A stretch of DNA of 64,000 bases from Pseudofrankia saprophytica (GCF_000235425.2 NZ_KI912266.1:5652166-5716165), one strand, 5' to 3'. Shown: positions 19,144-28,522, numbered from the stretch's first letter. Numbers and translations are program-made. Notes: generated by a model not told the origin, from the letters alone.

Positions 19144-20067
19144 CTACGTCAGAGACCGCCACCCTGGCGACTCGCTGGCTTTCAGGAGGTCGGCTTGTAC
19201 GACGTCCGTGGATTGCGGCGTGAACGGAGGCGCCGTCGCTGCGGCCTCCGCGCCTTCCGGTGGATTCTCCGATGTGTCGCCGGACGGCGGGAGGGCGAGG
19301 TGTTCCGGTTCCGTGGATTCTGGCGGGAAGGGTGGTCCTGTCGCTATCTTCCCCTTGTCGGTCGGTGGGTTCTCCGCCAGTTGCTCGTCCACTTCGCGTC
19401 GACGCTCTCCCGTCATTGCCACGGCCTGCGTGGGTGAGATGTCGGGGGTTACTTTCGCAGCCGAACCTTCCCCGCTCGGGACGGCCGCTGCGATGACCGC
19501 CGCGGCAACGAGTCCGATTTTCTTCAATGCGGGCGTCGAGCCGTCGGCCCGGTCCGAGTTCCCGGCCGGAGTTTCGGTCTCGGTCGGGAGCCCGGTTGTT
19601 TCGGGCCCGAACGTGCCGTCGAGACTGGCAGCCTTGTCGTGGGTGCTTGCGGGCAATGCTGCCTCCCCGGCTTCGTGATCGATCGGGGTTGAATGCTCCG
19701 CATTGACACCTGAGCCCGGTTCGATGGCCTGCCCCGGTGTATCGGCCTGCGTCGGATTCACGAGTGCCGATTCCACCGGGCTCGGTTCCGCCGGAACCCC
19801 GGCAGGTGCCTCGACAAGGTCCGGCAGGGGCTCCGCGGAGCCGTCGAGGGCGCTGGCCTTGGCAAGCGCGCCCTCCAGGGCGGGCGCGCCGGTCTCGACC
19901 GCGGCGCTCGACGCCTCCGTGGCGGCCTCCCCAGCGGTCTCCGCGACCGTGCCGACCGCTTCGGCGGCCTTCCCGGCCGCGCCGCCGACCTCCTCGGTAA
20001 CGGAACTGACCACGTCGGCGACCGCCTTGATGGTCTCGGAGATTCCTTGAACGGGAAGCTCAGACAT
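19144..20067 (-). CDS. Low-complexity acidic Ala/Pro/Glu/Thr-rich protein of the HerA operon
   Basis: The protein has 307 residues and no family is recognised. Residues 1-75 are Ala/Glu/Val-rich and predicted helical (SETIKAVADVVSSVTEEVGG and similar LEA-like repeats). Residues 75-190 are Pro/Glu/Thr-rich and likely disordered. A short hydrophobic stretch LVAAAVIAAAV lies at about residue 200. The tail holds two copies of a PPF-P-ST motif (GPPFPPEST and APPFTPQST). Its start overlaps the HerA-like gene stop by 8 bases, so it is translationally linked as third gene of the operon. The composition suggests a surface-exposed, scaffold or secreted partner of the ATPase complex, which is inference only. 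Confidence 0.75.
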   Translation of the reverse strand: MSELPVQGISETIKAVADVVSSVTEEVGGAAGKAAEAVGTVAETAGEAATEASSAAVETGAPALEGALAKASALDGSAEPLPDLVEAPAGVPAEPSPVESALVNPTQADTPGQAIEPGSGVNAEHSTPIDHEAGEAALPASTHDKAASLDGTFGPETTGLPTETETPAGNSDRADGSTPALKKIGLVAAAVIAAAVPSGEGSAAKVTPDISPTQAVAMTGERRREVDEQLAENPPTDKGKIATGPPFPPESTEPEHLALPPSGDTSENPPEGAEAAATAPPFTPQSTDVVQADLLKASESPGWRSLT

Positions 20068-23000
20068 GCGTGCCCTCCAGAGATCCGGCTTCGACGAGGT
20101 TGGCTGCCTGTTTGACGAGGTCGTCCAGGACGGTGCCCGAGCAGGCCTGGTGCATGGCTCGGTCGAGGCAGGCGGCGGTGTGGCCGCCGGTCAGGGCCAC
20201 GACCGCCTGACACAGTCGGCTGGTCGCCAGGTTCCCCGTGACGACCTGGTCCTGCCCGTCGGCGAACGAGCGGTGGACGAGCATGGCGTCGTGCTGGGCG
20301 CCCAGGGTGAGCCCGTCGAGGACGAGCCCGCGGCGGCGCCACAGGTCGGTGTCCGCGTGCGGCGGGGCGTCTCTCCCCAGCTTTCGGCAGCCTTCGACGA
20401 GGGCGCGCCGGACGTCGAGCCAGCGGTACATGCCGGCGGTGAACCGGCGGCCGTCGGCCGGTGCGAGCGGCGTCCCGTCGAGCTGGGCGAGCAGGAGCGC
20501 GAGCAGCCGATCGGCAAGGTCGTCGGGGTCTACCGCCCCGGCCAGCTGGGTGTTCCGGGCGGCGATCGCGCGCTCCACGCAGTAGTCGAGCGCGCAGCGC
20601 CGGATCTCCGGATCGGCCTCGCTCAGCAGGCCGGCCAGGGCCGGCCGGAGAAGTGGCGGCGGTGCCCCGCGCAGGTCTCCCAGGCCGGTGACGAGGTGCA
20701 TCGTCACGGCCTCGACCCAGACCACCAGGAGGGGTTCACGGGCCAGCCGGTCGGCGACGACCATGTGAACCAGCCGGCAGGGGCTGGCGGCGCAGGTCGG
20801 CGGGCACAGGCGCGATCGCGGCCCGGCCAGCGGAACTCCGTCGTAGGACGCCAGCCGCGGCGACTCCCGATTCCCACCTGGGGTCATCCGGACGAGCAGC
20901 GGCCGGTCCATGCCGTCGACGGTGACCGCGGCGACGCCCGGGGGCAGCGCGACGACGAGTTCGGACTGCTCCTCGGTGAGGTTCATCGTCGCGCCCACGA
21001 CCTGCCGGTCGTCGGCGGCCGGCAGGCGGTGCATCACCTTCAGCGCGGTGTTCTTGACGACGTCGGGCAGGATCTTCGCCGGGATCTGCTCCACGACGAT
21101 GACGCCCTCGCCGTAGGCGCGGATCTCGGCGAGCAGGGCGGCGAACATCTCCACCGCCGCCGCGGCCGGGCCGTCGGCGACGTTGCGCAGCAGCCGGTGC
21201 GCCTCCTCGACGACGAGCAGGTGCCGTAGCCCGTCGGCGCCCCCGCGGCCATGGCGAACCCGAAGGTGCTCGACGATCCGGATCAGCACGGCGCCGAGCA
21301 GGAACGCCTTGTCCTGGTCGTTGGTGATGTCCTCCAGCTCGAACACCACGTTGCGGGTCAGCAGCGCGCCGATGTCGATCGGATGCCCGCCCTCGAAGAA
21401 CCGCCCCGGGGTGCCCTCGCGCAGGCTGCCGATCCGCACGTCGACGAACCCGCGGACGTCGGCGGTCACCTCCGCCCCGTAGCCGATGTTCTGGATCACC
21501 GTGCTGGCGGTGCGCTGAAGGTCGCCCAGCGTCGGGTATCGCCGCCGGGTCGGCACGTCCGGGTCGGCGTCCGGCCCGCGGCGCCACAGCTTGGGTCTCG
21601 TCGGTGGTTCGGGCCGGTCCAGGACGAGGTTCCAGCCGTGCTCGCTGTAGCAGGCGGTCAGTGCGCGGGCCAGTACCTGTGGAAACGGCTCGTGGGCCTC
21701 GAACGCGGCGAGGAACAGCGCTCGGACCAGGTCGAGGTGGCTCTGCAACGGGAAACCCGGCTCGGGTTCGAGCGGGTTCAACGATGGCGGGCGGACGCCG
21801 GTCAGCCCTGGCCGGATGACGACGACCTCGCCGTGACCGGCGAGCCGGCCGGCCATCCGGGCGTACTCGGCCTTCGCCGGTTCGAGCACCAGCCAGGGGA
21901 TCGGCTCCGGCGCGAGACTCACCGACTCCAGCAGCGAGCGCACGGTCTGCGACTTGCCCGCGCCCGTGGCGCCGCAGACGAAGGCATGCCGGTTCAGCGT
22001 CGCCCGGGACACCATCAGCGGCCCGCTCGGCGCCCAGCCGGCGTCCAGCACGTCACCCAGCAGCACCGGCGTCCCGCCGCCGGGTTCGGCGCTCCTGGTG
22101 GGTCCCCCGTTCTCTTCGGGGGTCACGTCGAACGTGTGGGGCAGGACCAGGTTGATGCCCGGGAGTTCCCGGCGGGGCAGCCGAGCGATCGCCATGACGA
22201 GTTCCGCGCTCGCGGCGAAGGGGGCACGCGGGCCATCGTCGTCGACCGCCCCGGTGTCAGCTCGCGGGCCGTGGGCCGGACCGGACCGGACGCCTTCCGC
22301 GGCGGTGGGGCCGGTGGCGAACGACCAGGACGGGGCGCTGGCGACCGGTCCGCACGGGGCGAGGGCGTAGGGCAGGCCGTCCAGGTCACTCGATCCGCAC
22401 ATCAGCGCGGCGACCATCCGGGCCGAGGCCGCGGACGTGGCGCCGACCTGGATGTCCACGTCCCACATGCCGACTGAGTGGGCCCGGCTCAGTTCCCGGT
22501 ACCGCGACTCGGCACGTTCGAGGTCCACCTTCGCCGAGGCCAGGTTCTCCCGCTGCCGCAGCAGCGGGATCCGCGCGGTCAGGTGGGCCAGCTCGAGGTC
22601 GACGTCCGTCGCCGGCCGAGGCTGGGCCACCACCAGCCACGCGTACGCCGTGTCGAGGTGGGCCGCGTAGTCGTCGAAGCCTCCCCGGCGTACGGGGTTG
22701 GTTCCCCGCGCCTCGGGCGCCCAGAGTGCCTCGGGGCGCCCGGCGCACCGCAGCCAGCAGGGGAAGGCGTCCAGATCCGCGGCGACGTCCAGCGTGCTGA
22801 CCGGCCGAGCGAGACTGCCCGGCGGGTAGAGGACCCGGCGCGGGCCGTCGCCGTCCTGGCCCGCGACCGCCTCCTGAACGTCGGCCGGCGGGAAGAACGG
22901 CCGCCCGCCGAGCAGGAACCGCATCCGGCGCTCACCCCGCGGTCGGATCCAGCCGACCATGATCGCGGGCGAGGCGGCACCGCTGGCCGCGCCCGCGGTC

Positions 23001-23146
23001 TCGCCGGGGCCGGCACGGCTGGTCAGCTCGGCGTGCGCGCCGATGAGCGCGGCGAAGACCTGGGCGCCGGCCAGCTCGGTGTCCGCGGAGCCCGCGCGCG
23101 GCCTGGGCACCGACACGACCTGGAAGAGCTCGAACCCGTCGAACAC
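20060..23146 (-). CDS. HerA/VirB4-like ATPase (DUF87-type) with long N- and C-terminal extensions
   Basis: The protein has 1028 residues. The N-terminal 370 residues are family-specific, with a charged helical stretch at about 185-225 (LLRQRENLASAKVDLERAES). The HerA/FtsK-type motor has Walker A CGATGAGKSQT near residue 392, LVLEPAKAEYARMAG after it, Walker B LLVVEEAHRLL near 645, and a sensor VVEQIPAKILPDVVKNT. The last 250 residues contain CPPTCAASPC and a helical region. HerA-like ATPases are hexameric DNA or protein translocases. The GTG start directly abuts the TAG stop of the upstream membrane gene (zero spacing), so the products are made together. Its conserved motor and membrane partner suggest a translocation machine at the membrane. 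The substrate is unknown. Confidence 0.85.
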   Translation of the reverse strand: MFDGFELFQVVSVPRPRAGSADTELAGAQVFAALIGAHAELTSRAGPGETAGAASGAASPAIMVGWIRPRGERRMRFLLGGRPFFPPADVQEAVAGQDGDGPRRVLYPPGSLARPVSTLDVAADLDAFPCWLRCAGRPEALWAPEARGTNPVRRGGFDDYAAHLDTAYAWLVVAQPRPATDVDLELAHLTARIPLLRQRENLASAKVDLERAESRYRELSRAHSVGMWDVDIQVGATSAASARMVAALMCGSSDLDGLPYALAPCGPVASAPSWSFATGPTAAEGVRSGPAHGPRADTGAVDDDGPRAPFAASAELVMAIARLPRRELPGINLVLPHTFDVTPEENGGPTRSAEPGGGTPVLLGDVLDAGWAPSGPLMVSRATLNRHAFVCGATGAGKSQTVRSLLESVSLAPEPIPWLVLEPAKAEYARMAGRLAGHGEVVVIRPGLTGVRPPSLNPLEPEPGFPLQSHLDLVRALFLAAFEAHEPFPQVLARALTACYSEHGWNLVLDRPEPPTRPKLWRRGPDADPDVPTRRRYPTLGDLQRTASTVIQNIGYGAEVTADVRGFVDVRIGSLREGTPGRFFEGGHPIDIGALLTRNVVFELEDITNDQDKAFLLGAVLIRIVEHLRVRHGRGGADGLRHLLVVEEAHRLLRNVADGPAAAAVEMFAALLAEIRAYGEGVIVVEQIPAKILPDVVKNTALKVMHRLPAADDRQVVGATMNLTEEQSELVVALPPGVAAVTVDGMDRPLLVRMTPGGNRESPRLASYDGVPLAGPRSRLCPPTCAASPCRLVHMVVADRLAREPLLVVWVEAVTMHLVTGLGDLRGAPPPLLRPALAGLLSEADPEIRRCALDYCVERAIAARNTQLAGAVDPDDLADRLLALLLAQLDGTPLAPADGRRFTAGMYRWLDVRRALVEGCRKLGRDAPPHADTDLWRRRGLVLDGLTLGAQHDAMLVHRSFADGQDQVVTGNLATSRLCQAVVALTGGHTAACLDRAMHQACSGTVLDDLVKQAANLVEAGSLEGTHV

Positions 23147-25162
23147 CTAACCCCCCGGCTCGGTGACCTGACGACCGCGGGACACCCGATATCCGTGATC
23201 CCCGGTGCGGGCCCGTTCGGAGACGGCCGCCGGACGCGCCGACCGTGGGACCGCGGACGTGTTGCGCAGGGACGCCAGACCGGGGTTGCAGTCGCCGGAT
23301 CGGGTCAGGCGGTTGCCTTCCACCGTGTCGATCAGGAAGAACGCGGTCCCGGGCAGGCTCTGGATCCGGGTTGGCTCGACGGCGAACTCGTAGACGCGCT
23401 GGACGGTCGCGCCGTGGCTGACGCTGTCCGCCACAGCGAGGTTGTGGGTGGTCTGCCAGCTGCGCGACCAGTTGTGCGACGACGACTCGGTGCCCGCCGC
23501 GTGGGTGTACGACCAGCCCTCCTGTCCGCCGACGCTCTCGGCGGACCCCTTGGTCAGTGAGCGGCCGACCTGCACCGTGAGCTGTGAGAACACGAACTTG
23601 TAACCACGTCCGATGAACCGCGCGGCGGCCTCGGCCTCCCGCGCGTTGCCGAGCTGCATGACGACGGTGGCGCTGCCCGGCGAACCGATCAGCTTCTCGA
23701 CCTCGTCGTCCAGGCCGTGGTGGAGGTAGACCAGCCGTGCCTTCGCCCGGGTCGCATAGCGGGCGAGCTCGCGCAGCGCCGCGCGGCCGAGATGGTCCAC
23801 CCCGGCAACGACGAGGACCATTCCCGTCGGAGTCGGCCGCCGTTGCCGGAGATGGTGCAGAACGACCTGAAAGGTGACCCGGTCGGTAAGGTCCTTCCCG
23901 GCGCTCGACGTCATCCGCGCCGAGGTCTCCACGATCCGCAGGCCTGGCCCCGGTGACCACCAGTGGTCACCGTCGGGCGTCGTCGTCTCCGCCTCGTTCT
24001 CGGCCGTGACCGGCCCGATCGGCGGGCCGGCAAGTAGCTGCACCGAGGCGCGGACGTGTCGCACCTCGTCCCGCGCCCGGTCGCTGCGGGTGAACCGGTC
24101 CATCGCCGCGACGAGGCCGGTGATCTCCTCGGTGGTGAGCAGGGCCGCGATGCCCTCGTCGTCGGCGCTCTCGAGAACGCGCAACCCGGCGGCGATGCGC
24201 GGGAAGGTGAATGATCCGCCCAGCCGGTCGACTACCGTCCGCACGATGTCTGCGTCCAGGGTGCGCATCGCCGGGTCCGCGCCTTCGCCGCGGACCGAGT
24301 GCACCGCCTCGGCCAGCAGGTCCGCCACCTCGTCCGCGCCGAGCGCGTCAAGCGACATCAGCCGCGGCAGGTCCGCGGGCAGCTCCCAGCGGCGAACCTG
24401 ATGGTCCTCCTGCGCCGCCAGGTCGGCCAGCCCGTGCGCGACACCCCACTCGCTCAGGTCGAGCACGACGATGCCAGCGCCGCCCGCCAGCGCCGATGAC
24501 CCGAACGTGGCCAGTAGGCTCGCCCAGCCGGCCTCCGTGCCACCCACCACGTCGAGCCGCTCGCAGGGCGAACGCAACAGGATCGGATCGAACAGCGTCG
24601 CCGCCGCACGTCGTCGGCGCTCGGCCTCCTCGTGACCGTCGAACGCCTTCTTCCACTTCGCCCACGTGTTCCGGTACGACACCTGCGCGTTGAAGACCTC
24701 GACCCGCCATTTCTCCCGCCGCGCTTCGAGCTTGGATTTCAGGCGCCTCTCGATCCAGGAAAACCGCACGAGGCAAAGAAGACCGAAAGGGGCGATCATG
24801 AGTAGGAATTCGGCGGCGAGAACAGGGTAGCTGTAGCCTTGGTCTTCTATCTCGGACTTGCGCCAGCTCGGCACCAGAAACGTTATGGTCACACCGACGA
24901 GGGCCAGGGCGGCGAACGCGGCGAGGATGCCGGTCAGAAAGCCGAACAGCCCGAACACCCCGAGGGCGACATCACGCTTCTTCAGCTGCGCGCGCACCTC
25001 TTTCTCGTTGAACGACGGCTCCACGAGCCTGGGTTCACGGCCGCGGTGCGGGTTAGGCCTGCGGCCAGGATCCAGGTAGGCCCAGCCCAGCCGCCAGGAG
25101 GGACTGGAAACGAAGAGTGCGCGGGCTAGCTCGGGAGTCGGAACCTCAGGACCAACCGTCAT
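23147..25162 (-). CDS. Two-pass membrane protein resembling a TraD/VirD4 coupling protein with a degenerate P-loop
   Basis: The protein has 671 residues from the ATG at 25160-25162, preceded by GGGGG. The frame extends to 25195. Two membrane helices lie at about residues 66-97 and 110-133, followed by a charged helix (RRLKSKLEARREKWRVEV). The cytoplasmic domain then has the layout of a TraD/FtsK motor, but where Walker A is expected it reads VVGGTEAGWAS (about 205-215), lacking the P-loop Lys. The strand GIVVLDLSEWG follows. Near the end, VMQLGNAREAEAAARFIG and FAVEPTRIQSLPGTAFFLI resemble the C-terminal motifs of coupling proteins. It is the first gene of the operon with the active HerA-like ATPase. 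I infer a catalytically dead membrane anchor. Confidence 0.7.
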   Translation of the reverse strand: MTVGPEVPTPELARALFVSSPSWRLGWAYLDPGRRPNPHRGREPRLVEPSFNEKEVRAQLKKRDVALGVFGLFGFLTGILAAFAALALVGVTITFLVPSWRKSEIEDQGYSYPVLAAEFLLMIAPFGLLCLVRFSWIERRLKSKLEARREKWRVEVFNAQVSYRNTWAKWKKAFDGHEEAERRRRAAATLFDPILLRSPCERLDVVGGTEAGWASLLATFGSSALAGGAGIVVLDLSEWGVAHGLADLAAQEDHQVRRWELPADLPRLMSLDALGADEVADLLAEAVHSVRGEGADPAMRTLDADIVRTVVDRLGGSFTFPRIAAGLRVLESADDEGIAALLTTEEITGLVAAMDRFTRSDRARDEVRHVRASVQLLAGPPIGPVTAENEAETTTPDGDHWWSPGPGLRIVETSARMTSSAGKDLTDRVTFQVVLHHLRQRRPTPTGMVLVVAGVDHLGRAALRELARYATRAKARLVYLHHGLDDEVEKLIGSPGSATVVMQLGNAREAEAAARFIGRGYKFVFSQLTVQVGRSLTKGSAESVGGQEGWSYTHAAGTESSSHNWSRSWQTTHNLAVADSVSHGATVQRVYEFAVEPTRIQSLPGTAFFLIDTVEGNRLTRSGDCNPGLASLRNTSAVPRSARPAAVSERARTGDHGYRVSRGRQVTEPGG

Positions 25163-25297
25163 CCAACCCCCACGACGTCGTCGACCCGCTCGCAATCGGC
25201 CGCAACCACATCAATTGTCCCCCGAAAAAGAGCGGCGCGGGGCCCGCATGGCGCATGTGGTCCAGTCATCCACGCGACACTTCGAGAGGGGTTGGGT

Positions 25298-26122
25298 GGC
25301 GCTGTTGCACAGGCCGATGTCGTGGTCCATCTGGGTGCTCGAGGCATGATCGAGTGGTGTCTCGAGGCCGCGCTCGTCCGTCGGTGCCGGTGTCGGAGTT
25401 CGCCGGGTACCGGTTCCCGGCCGAGGTGATCGTTCTCGGCGTGCGCTGGTATCTGCGGTTCACGCTGTCAGATCGGGACGTCGAGGAGCTGCTGGCCGAG
25501 CGCGGCATCGAGGTCGATCACGTCACGATCTGCCGGTGGGTCCGCCGGTTCACGCCGCTGCTGGTCGACGCCGCCAGGCCGTGTCGCCACAGCCCTGGTG
25601 CCAGGTGGTTCGCCGAAGAAACGTATGTCAAGATCACGGGTCGGTCGTGCTTCCTGTACCGGGCGATCGACCAGTTCGGGCAGGTCATCGACGTGCCGGC
25701 ATCCGAGAAACGGGACCTGGCCGCCGCGCGCCGGTTCTTCGCCCGGGCTTTGTCGCACGGTCGCCGCCCAGTGGAGGTGACCACCGACCGGGCCCCGGCC
25801 TACCCGCAGGTCCTGGACGAGCAGCTGCCCGCCGCGCCCCATCTCGACGTCCGGTATGCGAACAACAAGGTCGAAGCTGATCACGGCCGGCTGAAAGCCC
25901 GGCTGCGGCCGATGCACGGGCTCAAACGCCTGCGCTCCGCCAGACGGTCAGCACCGGACACGCCCTGATCCAGAACATCCGCCGCGGCCACTACGAACTC
26001 GCCACCGACGCCGAGCCACAGCTGCGGCTATCGCTCGCGTTCACTGAACTCGCCGCGATGGTCTGATCCTCGCGCCTGTCAGGGCCTTCGCGCGCCCCCG
26101 GCCCTCCGAATGCAACAGGCCC
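25298..26122 (+). mobile_element. IS6-family element, left copy, inactive
   Basis: The left end GGCGCTGTTGCAC (25298-25310) matches the known IS6/IS26 terminal repeat GGCACTGTTGCAAA. The right end ATGCAACAGGCCC (26110-26122) matches its reverse complement at 10 of 13 positions. The length of about 825 bp is normal for the family. No flanking 8-bp duplication was found. The same orientation copy at 28523 brackets the amine oxidase gene. Confidence 0.8.
25357..26067 (+). pseudogene. IS6-family transposase, frameshifted, first catalytic Asp changed
   Basis: The frame from GTG 25357 shows FPAEVIVLGVRWYLRF, RDVEELLAERGIEVDHVTI (helix-turn-helix) and the DDE core. The first acidic motif reads WFAEETYVKI where the family has DET, so the first catalytic Asp is Glu. 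The second Asp is in TTDRAPAYP and the third residue is in NNKVEADHGRLKARL. A one-base deletion near 25943 shifts the frame into a stop at 25968. The correct reading then continues in another frame (GHALIQNIRRGHYELATDAE) to a stop at 26065-26067. Both lesions should inactivate it. Confidence 0.85.
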
Positions 26123-26235
26123 ACCGCGTTCCGTTGGGTCCCGGGCATGACGTGGGCGCAGGTGTTCATGATCAGCTGGATTGTCGAGTAGCCGAGCAGC
26201 TCCATCACGGTGCGGGCTGGAACGCCTTCGGTGAA
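26110..26235 (-). pseudogene. Tyrosine recombinase (phage-type integrase) C-terminal remnant
   Basis: The minus-strand frame reads FTEGVPARTVMELLGYSTIQ followed by LIMNTCAHVMPGTQR and NAVGLL. This is the C-terminal end of actinobacterial phage or plasmid integrases (LGHS...MNTYAHVMPG...). The position of the catalytic Tyr holds Cys (TCAHV), and the rest of the gene is missing. Resemblance stops where the IS6 right end begins, so the IS probably interrupted it. It marks a former integrative element. Confidence 0.72.
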
Positions 26236-26404
26236 ACCGGTAGGCGGCAATGTTCTGATCCAACCGTGGTCGGCTCGGCGCCGGTTGCTCTGCCCTGGGC
26301 TTGGCGGTTTTTCCTGAGCGAAATGTGGGTGGCGTCTGCCAGGTACGGAGCGCGGCTAGCGTGGTCCGCCTGACTGTGAGGACCACGCCTCGGCAAGGAG
26401 CACG

Positions 26405-28399
26405 ATGACTACCACCGCCGATGCGATCGGCACCGCGCCGCACCCGCTCGAGCCGCTCAGCGGTGACGAGGTGCGCGCGGCAACCGCGATCCTGACGACC
26501 TCCGACCTGTTCGTCGAGGGCTCCCGGTTCGCCTACGTCGAGCTCGCCGAGCCGCCGAAGGCTCAGGTCGTCGCCTGGACGGCCGGAACGCCGTGGGACC
26601 GGCAGGCCGCGATGGTGCTGCGCAACCCGAAGACGCGGACCACCTACGAGGCCGTCGTCTCGCTCACCCGCGGCCATGTTGTCTCCTGGCGCGCTGTCGA
26701 CGGGATGCAGGCGCCGATGATGACCGAGGAGTTCATGGCCTGCGAGGCGGTCGTGCGCGCGGACCCGCGCTGGCGGGAGGCAGTTCGCAAGCGTGGGGTC
26801 ACCGACTTCGAACTCTGCATGATCGACCCGTGGGCCAGCGGCTACACCGGACCCGAGGACGACCCGGCTCTGCGCCGCATCATCCGCCCGCTCACCTTCG
26901 TCCGCTCGTCCCAGTTCGACAACGGCTACGCGCGCCCGGTCGAGGGACTGATCGTCACGGTCGACCTCGACACGATGGAGGTCGTCGAGGTCGCTGACCA
27001 TGGCGTCGTCCCACTGCCGCCGCTGGGCGGCAACTACGAGCCCGACCTCATGGTCCAGGCGGGCAACGTCACGGGTTTCACCGAGCAACGTCCGCCGATG
27101 AAGCCGATCGAGATCATCCAGCCGGACGGGCCGAGCTTCACGGTCGGGGGTCACTACGTCGAGTGGGCGAACTGGCGGCTGCGGATCGGTTTCACGCCCC
27201 GCGAGGGTCTGGTGCTGCACGACGTCTGCTATGTCGACAGAGGTGAGGTACGTCCCGTTCTGTACCGGGCCTCGCTGGCCGAGATGTACGTCCCGTATGG
27301 CGACCCGGCGCCGACGCATTGGAACAAGAACGTGTTCGACGAGGGCGAGTACGGCCTGGGCTGGCTGGCGAACTCGCTCACCCTCGGCTGCGACTGCCTC
27401 GGCGAGATCTTCTACTTCGATGGCGTCGTCAATGACCAGGACGGCCAGCCGGTCACGATCGACAACGCGGTCTGCATGCACGAGGAGGACGCGTCGGTCG
27501 GCTGGAAGCACACCGACTTCCGCACCCTGCGCGGCGAGGTCCGCCGCAACCGCCGCCTCGTCGTCTCCTTTTACGCCACCGTCGGCAACTACGAGTACGG
27601 CTTCTACTGGAATCTCTATCTCGACGGCTCGATCGAGCTGGAAATCAAGCTGACGGGAATCCTCTCGACCGGTGCCTGCGAGGTCGGTGCGACGCCGGAG
27701 TACGGCACCCTGATCGCGCCCGGGCTGCACGCGCCGAACCACGAGCACTACTTCAGCATTCGGTTGGACATGCGGGTCGACGGCGACCGGAACACCGTCT
27801 ACGAGGTCGACTCGGTCTCGGCCGGCCCGATGAGCCCCGCGAACCCCCACGGCAACGCCTGGCGGACGGTGAAGACTCCGATTACCTCCGAGGCCATGAG
27901 CGGCAGGGACGGCAACCCGCTGAACGGCCGCGCGTGGCTGATCGCCAGTGCGGACCGGACGTCCAAGCTGGGCGCCCCGACGGCGTACAAGCTCGAGCCC
28001 GGCGCCTACACCGCGCCGCTGTGGGTCGACGGTTCCCAGCAGGCCCAGCGTGGCGGCTTCGCGACGAAGCAGTTGTGGGTGACCGCGTATGACCCGGCTG
28101 AGCGCTACGCCTGCGGCGACTACGTCGCCCAGAACATCAGCGGCGACGGCGTGGCCAGGTACGTCCAGGCCGACCGTCCGCTGGCGGACACGGACGTCGT
28201 CCTCTGGTACACGGCCGGCGCCCACCACGTCGTCCGACCGGAGGACTGGCCGGTCATGCCGGTCACGAAGATCGGCTTCCACCTGAAGCCGTTCGGTTTC
28301 TTCGACGGCAACCCGATGCTCGACGTCCCGCCCGAGCCCGCCGCCTGCCACACCGGCTGCGCCCACTGCGCCGCCGGCGGCGAGTGCAACTGCCACTGA
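26405..28399 (+). CDS. Copper-containing primary amine oxidase with a Cys/His-rich tail
   Basis: The protein has 664 residues. It oxidises primary amines to aldehydes with release of ammonia and hydrogen peroxide. The topaquinone precursor Tyr396 is in VGNYEYGFYW. The catalytic base is Asp300 in VPYGDPAP. The copper ligands are His446 and His448 in HEHYFSIRLDM and His626 in GFHLKPFG. AGGAG precedes the ATG. No signal peptide is present, so it should be cytoplasmic. The last 17 residues, after PEPAA, hold five Cys and three His (CHTGCAHCAAGGECNCH), a possible metal-binding or copper-loading tail. The gene is complete and lies between two broken IS6 copies, pointing to capture by transposition. 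Tyramine or histamine-like amines are typical substrates of the family. Confidence 0.92.
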   Translation: MTTTADAIGTAPHPLEPLSGDEVRAATAILTTSDLFVEGSRFAYVELAEPPKAQVVAWTAGTPWDRQAAMVLRNPKTRTTYEAVVSLTRGHVVSWRAVDGMQAPMMTEEFMACEAVVRADPRWREAVRKRGVTDFELCMIDPWASGYTGPEDDPALRRIIRPLTFVRSSQFDNGYARPVEGLIVTVDLDTMEVVEVADHGVVPLPPLGGNYEPDLMVQAGNVTGFTEQRPPMKPIEIIQPDGPSFTVGGHYVEWANWRLRIGFTPREGLVLHDVCYVDRGEVRPVLYRASLAEMYVPYGDPAPTHWNKNVFDEGEYGLGWLANSLTLGCDCLGEIFYFDGVVNDQDGQPVTIDNAVCMHEEDASVGWKHTDFRTLRGEVRRNRRLVVSFYATVGNYEYGFYWNLYLDGSIELEIKLTGILSTGACEVGATPEYGTLIAPGLHAPNHEHYFSIRLDMRVDGDRNTVYEVDSVSAGPMSPANPHGNAWRTVKTPITSEAMSGRDGNPLNGRAWLIASADRTSKLGAPTAYKLEPGAYTAPLWVDGSQQAQRGGFATKQLWVTAYDPAERYACGDYVAQNISGDGVARYVQADRPLADTDVVLWYTAGAHHVVRPEDWPVMPVTKIGFHLKPFGFFDGNPMLDVPPEPAACHTGCAHCAAGGECNCH

Positions 28400-28522
28400 A
28401 CGTAGAAATGACAGCCGACCGCGGCCACCGGCGCGGTCACGGACAGCGTGCAGGCCTCGAGCACGGCCAGGCCAGCGCGGCAGAGATCGTCGTCGAGCGG
28501 GCCGGCCGGTATCAGCTGGCGG

